A stretch of DNA of 64,000 nucleotides from the NCBI RefSeq assembly GCF_001889265.1, contig NZ_CP018151.1, positions 1,860,001-1,924,000 on the forward strand, in the 5' to 3' direction. Below, in pieces: positions 59,727-64,000 of this stretch (position 1 is its first letter; each line of letters starts with the position of its first letter). Source of the stretch: Microbacterium sp. 1.5R (GTDB taxonomy: Bacteria; Actinomycetota; Actinomycetes; Actinomycetales; Microbacteriaceae). The notes under the pieces are model-generated. The model was not told the origin of the DNA, searched no databases, and saw nothing but the letters and a program-made list of their open reading frames with translations. Position numbers and translations under genes: made by a program.

Positions 59727-60668
59727 TCAGCCGCGACCCGGCTTGTCCTCGTCGCCGCTGGGGCGCGAGGCGAGGTAGCGCTCGAGTTCTGCGGCGAGCT
59801 CATCCGCGCTCGGCAGGTCGCGCTCGTTGAATCCGCCCTCGTCGTACGACCCGTCCTCAGGATCACGACCGGCCATATACGCGTCGTAGCGGCGCTCGAG
59901 CCCCTGCACCATCTGCTGCAGCTCATCGTTGCCCAGCACCTGGTCGTCGACGCGCGTGAGGTAGTCCTGGCGGCGCTCCTGCACCTCATCGAGCAGGATG
60001 ACCAGGCCCGTGGCGGCCATCAGCTTCTCGGCTGCCGCGATCACGGCGTCGGGGTTCTCGGTCTCGGCGAGGTAGTGCGGTACGAGCAGCACGAACCCGA
60101 CGACGCGCTCGCCGTGCTCCGCGAAGCGGAATTCGAGGAGATGCCCCGCAGTGGCCGGCACCTGGGTGCGCGGGCGCCATACCGAGTGAGCCACGGTGAG
60201 CTCACGGCGGTTGCCGCTCACCGTCGTGCCGATGGGGCGGGTGTGCGGGACCGGCATCGCGATCGAGTGCACCCAGTTGAGCCCGGAGACCTCGAATTCG
60301 TCGGCGAGCTCGAGCACGGTGCGCGCGAACTCGTTCCAGGCGAAGTCCGGCTCGTAACCGGCGAGGAGGAGGAACTTCTGGCCGAGGGCGTCGGTCGCGA
60401 GCGAGAGCTCCAGCCGGGCAGGACGGAACTCGGTCAGGTGATCCTGGTCGAAGGAGATCACCGGGCGGCGGGCGCGGTAGTCCAGCAGCACGTCGTTGTC
60501 GAAGACGGCGATCGGCTCGGGCGACGTCGTCTCGCGAAGGTGCTCGATGAGCCCGGAGACGGCGCTGCCTGCGTCGGTGAAACCCGTCAGGAGCAGGACA
60601 AGGGGCAGTCCGCGCGGCACGACCGGTGCGTTCGCTACACGTTCATGGATCTCTCCGGAGAAGGGCAT
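59727..60668 (-). CDS. PAC2 family protein
   Basis: The 313-residue protein has a PAC2-like domain: LVLLLTGFTDAGSAVSGL at the start, RRPVISFDQDHLTEF, LAGYEPDFAWNEF, and a helical C-terminus (about 215-300). PAC2 proteins relate to eukaryotic proteasome assembly chaperones; in actinobacteria their function is unknown. Its place upstream of sigA and divergent from pepA is common in this family. Confidence 0.88.
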   Translation of the reverse strand: MPFSGEIHERVANAPVVPRGLPLVLLLTGFTDAGSAVSGLIEHLRETTSPEPIAVFDNDVLLDYRARRPVISFDQDHLTEFRPARLELSLATDALGQKFLLLAGYEPDFAWNEFARTVLELADEFEVSGLNWVHSIAMPVPHTRPIGTTVSGNRRELTVAHSVWRPRTQVPATAGHLLEFRFAEHGERVVGFVLLVPHYLAETENPDAVIAAAEKLMAATGLVILLDEVQERRQDYLTRVDDQVLGNDELQQMVQGLERRYDAYMAGRDPEDGSYDEGGFNERDLPSADELAAELERYLASRPSGDEDKPGRG

Positions 60669-60771
60669 GAGTCAATGCTACGAGCAGCTTCGGACGGCCG
60701 GGCGGTGACCTTCAAGCTGAGAGCGAACACCCGCCCGGCGCCCGGGCGCGCGACCCTCCTAGGATGGAGGT

Positions 60772-62247
60772 ATGACGCTTCCCGCGCTCTCGCGCACCTC
60801 AGATCAGTTCCCAGGAAGCGCTGCAGACGCCGCAGTGCTCGTCATCCCCGAGATCTCGGACTCCGCAGAGTCGCTGACCGGCTACCCCGGACTCGCCGAT
60901 TCCCTGCAGGCCGTCGGGCACACCGGCTCGGCCTCGTCGTTCACGCGGGCCTACGCCCCCGAGGTCACGACCCTGCCGTTCGCCGTCGTCGGCGTAGGCC
61001 CTGAGCCCGATGCCTCCGCCGTGCGCAACGCCGTAGGCACAGCCCTCCGGTCTCTGACCGGCTTCGAGACGGTCTCGGTGGCCCTGGCTCCCGGTCTCGA
61101 GCAGTTCGCGGCCGCCGCCGCAGAGGGCGCCGTGCTCGGCGGCTACCGGTTCGACGGCTACCGCAAGGAGTCGGGCAAGACCCGCGCGTCTTCCGTCCTG
61201 CTGCATGCCGACCTCGACGAGTCCGCACTCTCCAGGTCCATCGCCGTCGGCGAGGCGATGGCCCTCATCAAGGATCTCGTGTTCGTCCCGGCCGAGTGGC
61301 AGAGCCCGGCCCAGCTCGCACAGAGCGCAGCCGACAGCGTCGACGGGCTGGCGGATGTCTCGGTGGAGATCCTCGACGAGAAGTCGCTCGCCGAACAGGG
61401 CTTCGGCGGTATCCTCGGCGTCGCGCAGGGCTCCGACAGGCCGCCGCGCCTCGTCCGTCTCGACTACGCACCCGCGAACGCCACACGTCACATCGCACTC
61501 GTCGGCAAGGGGATCACGTTCGACACCGGTGGGCTGTCACTCAAGCCGGCGGCCTCGATGGTCGGCATGAAGTTCGACATGGCCGGTGCCGCGACGAGCG
61601 TCGCAGCACTGCGGGCGATCGCCGCTCTCGCCCTGCCCGTGCACGTCACCGCTTGGCTCTGCATCACCGACAACATGCCGTCAGGTCGCGCATTGCGTCC
61701 GGGAGACGTCATCCGCATCCTCGACGGCACGACCGTCGAGGTTCCGAACACGGATGCAGAGGGGCGCCTGGTCATGGCCGACGGCCTCGTCGCGGCCAGC
61801 CGCGAGAACCCCGACGTCATCATCGACGTCGCGACTCTCACCGGAGCGATCGTGATGGCTCTCGGGCACCGCCACACCGGCGTGTTCGGTGACGACGACG
61901 CCGTCGCGGAGTTCCTCGCCGCCGCCGACGCCGCCGATGAGCTCGCGTGGCACATGCCGCTCCCGGCCTACATGGAGGACTCGCTGGACTCCCCCATCGC
62001 CGACATGCAGAACGCCAACATGAGCGATCGGATGGGTGGCGCGTCGTACGCCGGCCTCTTCCTGCGCCGCTTCGTCGGCCGGGTCTCCGACGAGAAGGAC
62101 GCCCCGCGCATCCCGTGGGTGCACCTCGACATCGCCGGCTCCGGCGAGCACAACGGCGCACCGTACGGCTTCACCGACAAGGGCCCCACCGGAGCGATGG
62201 TCCGGTCGATCATCGCGTTCGCCGAAGCATCCCACAAGGAGGCATGA
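60772..62247 (+). CDS. pepA: Leucyl aminopeptidase (M17)
   Basis: The 491-residue peptidase has the M17 catalytic domain in its second half: VGKGITFDTGGLSLKP (about 242-257) with the metal-binding Lys and Asp, MKFDMAGAAT, and NTDAEGRL with the catalytic Arg. The N-terminal half is the poorly conserved regulatory domain. It removes N-terminal residues using two metal ions. The stop overlaps the start region of lpdA. Confidence 0.95.
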   Translation: MTLPALSRTSDQFPGSAADAAVLVIPEISDSAESLTGYPGLADSLQAVGHTGSASSFTRAYAPEVTTLPFAVVGVGPEPDASAVRNAVGTALRSLTGFETVSVALAPGLEQFAAAAAEGAVLGGYRFDGYRKESGKTRASSVLLHADLDESALSRSIAVGEAMALIKDLVFVPAEWQSPAQLAQSAADSVDGLADVSVEILDEKSLAEQGFGGILGVAQGSDRPPRLVRLDYAPANATRHIALVGKGITFDTGGLSLKPAASMVGMKFDMAGAATSVAALRAIAALALPVHVTAWLCITDNMPSGRALRPGDVIRILDGTTVEVPNTDAEGRLVMADGLVAASRENPDVIIDVATLTGAIVMALGHRHTGVFGDDDAVAEFLAAADAADELAWHMPLPAYMEDSLDSPIADMQNANMSDRMGGASYAGLFLRRFVGRVSDEKDAPRIPWVHLDIAGSGEHNGAPYGFTDKGPTGAMVRSIIAFAEASHKEA

Positions 62248-62249
62248 CC

Positions 62250-63623
62250 ATGACCACGCACACCTTCGACATCGTCGTCCTGGGCGGAGGCAGCGGCGGG
62301 TACGCCGCTGCTCTGCGTGCGAGCGAGCTCGGCAAGTCCGTCGCGCTCATCGAGAAGGACAAGGTCGGCGGCACCTGCCTGCACCGCGGCTGCATCCCGA
62401 CGAAGGCGCTGCTGCACGCGGCCGAGGTCGCCGAGCATGTGCGAGACGCCGCCCACGTCGGCATCTCCGCGACCCTCGACGGAATCGACCCCGCCGGGGT
62501 GCGCGCATACCGCGAGGGGATCGTCGCGAAGAAGTACAAGGGCCTCGAGGGCCTGGTGAAGGCCCGCGGCATCACGACCGTCGCCGGCTTCGGTCGCCTG
62601 AACGCCGACCGGTCGGTGAGCGTGGGCGACGACGTCTACGTCGGCGCCGATGTCATCCTCGCCACCGGCTCGTACAGCCGGACCCTCCCGGGGCTCGAGA
62701 TCGGCGGGCGGATCCTCACCAGCGAACAGGCGCTGTCGCTCGACGTGATCCCCGAGCGCGTGCTCGTGCTCGGCGGCGGCGTGATCGGCGTGGAGTTCGC
62801 CAGCGTCTGGCGTTCGTTCGGCACCGAGGTCACCATCATCGAAGCGCTGCCGCACCTGGTGCCCAACGAGGACATCGCGATGAGCAAGGGCCTCGAACGG
62901 GCGTTCCGCCGCCGCGGCATCCAGTACTCCCTCGGAATCCGCTACCAGAGCGCCACGCAGGACGACAGCTCGGTGACCGTCACACTGGAGGACGGCAAGG
63001 AGTTCACCGCCGACTACCTTCTCGTGGCGGTCGGACGAGGTCCGGTCACGGCCGACCTCGGCTTCGAAGAGGCCGGCGTGGCTCTCGATCGTGGTTTCGT
63101 CACGGTCGATCAGGACCTGCGCACCGGTGTGCCCGGGCTCTGGGCCGTCGGAGACATCACGCCCGGTCTGCAGCTCGCTCACCGCGGTTTCCAGCAGGGC
63201 ATCGCCGTCGCGGAACGCATCGCCGGTCTCTCCCCCGCGCACGTCCCCGACATCCAGATCCCGAAGGTCACGTACTCGAGCCCCGAGGTCGCCTCGGTCG
63301 GCGTCACGGAGGAGGCTGCCGTCACCGAGCACGGCGCCGACGCTGTCGTGGCGTACGAGTACAACCTCGCCGGCAACGGCAAGAGCGAGATCATCGGCAC
63401 AGCCGGCCTCGTGAAGGTGGTCCGGCTCAAGGACGGGCCCGTCATCGGTGTCCATCTGCTCGGCGACCGAGTGGGCGAGCTCATCACCGAGGGCCAGCTG
63501 GCCGTCGCGTGGGAGGCCCACCCCGAGGACATCGCCCCCCTGATCCATGCGCATCCCACACAGAGCGAGGCGCTCGGTGAAGCCTTCCTCGCGCTCGCCG
63601 GAAAGCCGCTGCACGCCCTCTGA
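62250..63623 (+). CDS. lpdA: Dihydrolipoyl dehydrogenase
   Basis: The 457-residue flavoprotein has the FAD motif LGGGSGGYAAA (about 12-22), redox-active cysteines Cys43 and Cys48 (TCLHRGCIPTK), an NAD motif LGGGVIGVEFA and the C-terminal His-Glu pair in HAHPTQSE. ATG at 62250 is 7 bases after AAGGAGG; the ATG at 62244 is too close. It is the E3 subunit of 2-oxoacid dehydrogenases and precedes the E2 gene by 67 bp. Confidence 0.96.
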   Translation: MTTHTFDIVVLGGGSGGYAAALRASELGKSVALIEKDKVGGTCLHRGCIPTKALLHAAEVAEHVRDAAHVGISATLDGIDPAGVRAYREGIVAKKYKGLEGLVKARGITTVAGFGRLNADRSVSVGDDVYVGADVILATGSYSRTLPGLEIGGRILTSEQALSLDVIPERVLVLGGGVIGVEFASVWRSFGTEVTIIEALPHLVPNEDIAMSKGLERAFRRRGIQYSLGIRYQSATQDDSSVTVTLEDGKEFTADYLLVAVGRGPVTADLGFEEAGVALDRGFVTVDQDLRTGVPGLWAVGDITPGLQLAHRGFQQGIAVAERIAGLSPAHVPDIQIPKVTYSSPEVASVGVTEEAAVTEHGADAVVAYEYNLAGNGKSEIIGTAGLVKVVRLKDGPVIGVHLLGDRVGELITEGQLAVAWEAHPEDIAPLIHAHPTQSEALGEAFLALAGKPLHAL

Positions 63624-63690
63624 ACACCAACCGGTGAACAGTTCACTAAGCTAGACACGCGTCATTTAACTTCCTGAAGGAGACTCAGTC

Positions 63691-64000
63691 ATGAGCACAT
63701 CCGTCGTCCTCCCCCCTCTCGGCGAGAGCGTCACAGAGGGTACCGTCACCCGCTGGCTCAAGCAGGTGGGAGACACCGTTCAGGCGGATGAGGGCCTGCT
63801 CGAGATCTCGACCGACAAGGTCGACACCGAGATCCCCTCGCCCGTCACCGGTGTGATCGAGGAAATCCTCGTCGCCGAGGACGAGACCGTCGAGGTCGGC
63901 GCGCTGCTCGCGCGTATCGGCGACGGCAGCGCCGCTGCTCCTGCCGAGGATGCTCCTGCAGCCGCAGCGCCGGCCGCGGAGGAGGCGCCTCAGGCTGCCG
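63691..64000 (+). CDS. sucB: 2-oxoglutarate (or pyruvate) dehydrogenase E2 component, N-terminal part
   Basis: The first 103 codons are present. A lipoyl domain (about 1-78) has [14 protein letters not shown] and the lipoylated Lys43 in STDKVDTE, followed by an Ala/Pro linker that runs off the window. The ESVTEG form is typical of the SucB/KGD-type E2. The ATG follows GAAGGAG. It shares a unit with lpdA, upstream of which is pepA. Confidence 0.93.
   Translation, partial: MSTSVVLPPLGESVTEGTVTRWLKQVGDTVQADEGLLEISTDKVDTEIPSPVTGVIEEILVAEDETVEVGALLARIGDGSAAAPAEDAPAAAAPAAEEAPQAA

Overview
The window is high-GC, gene-dense DNA from an actinobacterium, most likely a Microbacterium or a close relative in Microbacteriaceae. 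The supporting evidence is the set of lineage-typical genes (sepH, DUF4193, DUF3710, DUF3159, DUF3093, DUF3000 beside RNase D, DUF7455, an actinobacterial SigA), the frequent GTG starts, the short overlaps between genes, and the pdxS-pdxT-yebC-ruvC neighbourhood. Genus is inferred; no rRNA gene is present.

Layout. 1-14.4 kb: the start of ruvC and yebC, then a PLP-dependent decarboxylase facing a three-gene JetABC (Wadjet/MksFEB-type SMC) operon, then pdxT-pdxS, divergent pdxR and pdxY, then a HIT protein and thrS. In related genomes pdxT is normally followed by yebC-ruvCAB, so 1.0-7.9 kb looks like an accessory block placed inside a housekeeping cluster. The block lacks the JetD nuclease. 14.4-18.4 kb: two small membrane proteins, a photolyase and a secreted metallophosphoesterase. 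18.4-19.9 kb: four tRNA genes and a roughly 0.8-kb remnant flanked by 28-bp direct repeats of the tRNA-Val 3' end. 19.9-26.9 kb: two small Cys-rich proteins (one GIY-YIG-like), an SPW membrane protein, a solitary PemK/MazF-like protein, amt, zapE, rhodanese/SufE and a membrane-anchored hydrolase.

27-32.2 kb: DUF3000, RNase D and a two-gene beta-oxidation operon. 32.2-38.5 kb: a divergent lipid cluster, with AGPS-like flavoprotein, lipid kinase and GMC oxidoreductase on one strand and TetR and GlpD on the other. It matches the order I recall for M. tuberculosis Rv2249c-Rv2252. 38.6-49.6 kb: SPFH protein, dxs, acnA with a perfect palindrome in its upstream region, and the DUF3159/DUF3710/dut/DUF3093/DUF4193/sepH core region. 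49.6-54.3 kb: topoisomerase IV subunits, convergent. 54.4-58.3 kb: DUF7455, two overlapping alanine-racemase-like genes with complementary active-site residues, an ATP-grasp protein and a CofE-like ligase. 58.3-64 kb: sigA, PAC2, pepA, lpdA and the start of the E2 gene.

The two strongest leads are the split alanine racemase pair (54719-56463), which may be an obligate heterodimer with one active site, and the JetABC operon without JetD (2416-7881).
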